From an uncultured Clostridia bacterium (lineage in GTDB: Bacteria; Bacillota; Clostridia; UBA1381), in contig CAKSJF010000095.1 in assembly GCA_934462945.1 (NCBI GenBank), positions 1 through 7,125 of the forward strand: a stretch of DNA of 7,125 bases, written 5' to 3'. Each line of letters begins with the position of its first letter. Positions within the stretch are counted from its first letter, which is position 1. Positions 6,100 through 7,125 of this stretch are shown here, piece after piece. Below the pieces are notes generated by a model. It made no database searches. It worked only from the letters and a program-made list of their open reading frames with translations, and was not told where the DNA came from. The translations under genes were made by a program, and so were the position numbers.

Positions 6100-7121
6100 T
6101 TAAAAGATTTATTGTAAGCAAAGATGAAACGATTTATGAAGCATGGCCGGACGTTGCTTTAACCGACAGCGGAAAACTCCTCTGCGTTTTTACAGAGTGT
6201 ACACATCACTGCGACCGCACTGGCGTAAGGCTTGTGATTTGCGAAAGCGCCGATCGCGGAAGAACCTGGTCTAAAAAAAGACCACTGACCGAAAAAGGTT
6301 CAAATGAACGCGGCTTTAACTGTCCCCGTATCTCCAAGCTTCAGGACGGAAGACTTGTGATCATCTGTGACATGGTATATAATCTGTTTGGGAATCAGTC
6401 CGGCGAGCAATATTTATGGATTAGCGCTAACGAGGGGCAAACCTGGAGCGAGCCAACTATTCTTCCGTTTTGCGGCATTGTTCCGGATCGTGTGCTTCAG
6501 CTGTCATGCGGAAGACTTTTGATTGCTGCACATTTGGAGAGTAAGGAAACAGGAAAACGCGAGCATTACCTGTGGTATAGCGATGACAACGGAAGTACCT
6601 GGTCGGACAGGGTAATACTCGCTTCTGACCCGCGATATCAGCTCTGCGAAGCCTCAATTCTGGAAAAACCAAACGGAACCCTTGTGGCATTTCTGCGCGA
6701 AAATTCTTTTCAGGGTTATCCGATTATGAAAGCAATTTCGCATAATCGCGGAGAAAGCTGGGAGGGCGTGTTCCCCACACCGCTTTACTGCGGTCACCGT
6801 CCCGTTGCCGGTTTTTTAAAGGACGGACGTGTGCTTATCACCTATCGTTTTATCCCAAGTGATGCCAACAGCATGCAAAATACCTTTGCTGCATTGCTCG
6901 ATCCCAACGAGCTGGAGCATACCGAAATCAGTAAGCAGCATGTACGCGTTTTTCCGCTTGATTACGACCGAAACCCCACTCCGGACGGTGGCTACACTGG
7001 ATGGGTGCAGTTTGAGGACGGTGAAATCTATGTTGTAAACTATATCAAGGACAACTCTAATAAAGCACATATCCGCGGATACAGCTTTTATCCGAATGAT
7101 ATGATTCTTTGTGAAGAATGA
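6096..7121 (+). CDS. Cytoplasmic Asp-box (BNR) protein of the sialidase superfamily
   Basis: 341-aa protein without signal peptide or membrane segment, so expected in the cytoplasm. It carries four Asp-box repeats with the S-x-D/N-x-G-x-T/S-W pattern at residues 51-58 (SADRGRTW), 110-117 (SANEGQTW), 162-169 (SDDNGSTW) and 215-222 (SHNRGESW), spaced 52-59 residues apart, as expected for blades of a six-bladed beta-propeller. Candidate active-site residues by position in the GH33 pattern are an arginine near the N-terminus (Arg41 or Arg45), Arg78 in CPRIS, Glu185 in CEASILE, Arg201, Arg235 in HRPVAGF and Tyr300 in GGYTGWVQF; the assignment is an inference. A classical FRIP arginine motif is not seen, so true sialidase activity is uncertain and other glycosidase or non-catalytic roles remain open. 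The start at 6096 overlaps the preceding stop (ATGA) with only a weak purine-rich site (AGAGAG at 6081-6086) upstream, consistent with coupling. It is the last gene in the window; only four bases follow. Confidence 0.85.
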   Translation: MIKRFIVSKDETIYEAWPDVALTDSGKLLCVFTECTHHCDRTGVRLVICESADRGRTWSKKRPLTEKGSNERGFNCPRISKLQDGRLVIICDMVYNLFGNQSGEQYLWISANEGQTWSEPTILPFCGIVPDRVLQLSCGRLLIAAHLESKETGKREHYLWYSDDNGSTWSDRVILASDPRYQLCEASILEKPNGTLVAFLRENSFQGYPIMKAISHNRGESWEGVFPTPLYCGHRPVAGFLKDGRVLITYRFIPSDANSMQNTFAALLDPNELEHTEISKQHVRVFPLDYDRNPTPDGGYTGWVQFEDGEIYVVNYIKDNSNKAHIRGYSFYPNDMILCEE

Positions 7122-7125
7122 CCTG

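Overview
This 7.1 kb window looks like chromosomal DNA from an anaerobic, probably gut-associated Firmicute of the class Clostridia. That is an inference from the AGGAGG-type ribosome binding sites, sigma-A promoters with extended -10 elements, moderate base composition, Gram-positive-style secreted multidomain proteins and the style of the AraC, PnuC-like and sialidase-like proteins. There is no rRNA, tRNA, CRISPR array, insertion sequence or recognisable attachment site.

Left part (66-4113, plus strand): two secreted proteins are encoded in tandem with a 17-nt gap and close at a strong terminator. The first (432 aa) is a signal peptide, a GLUG-type beta-helix and a C-terminal beta-sandwich-like tail. 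The second (896 aa) has the same kind of N-terminus, but adds an Ig-like segment, an alpha/alpha-toroid of the prenyltransferase/squalene-cyclase or intrinsic-factor type, and a DUF4430 (transcobalamin-like C-terminal) domain. The last two domains in that order are the layout of animal cobalamin carriers, so an extracellular corrinoid- or other ligand-capturing role is an attractive but unproven idea.

Middle (4071-4350): the terminator has A and T runs on both sides and can work in both directions. On the minus strand a 60-codon open stretch without a start codon ends with TAA exactly at the hairpin. It looks like the decayed 3' end of a lost gene. Next to it lies an AraC-family regulator on the minus strand.

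Right part (5231-7121): the AraC gene is divergent from a two-gene operon encoding a PnuC-like membrane transporter and a cytoplasmic Asp-box (sialidase-superfamily) protein, whose start and stop codons overlap as ATGA. The 172-bp divergent region carries a consensus promoter for each direction and an inverted repeat between them, the expected arrangement for a ligand-responsive regulator controlling its neighbours. A reasonable working model is a small uptake-and-processing module: AraC senses a sugar-like ligand, the membrane protein imports a small solute, and the Asp-box protein acts on it inside the cell. No strong boundary evidence links this module to the secreted pair on the left.
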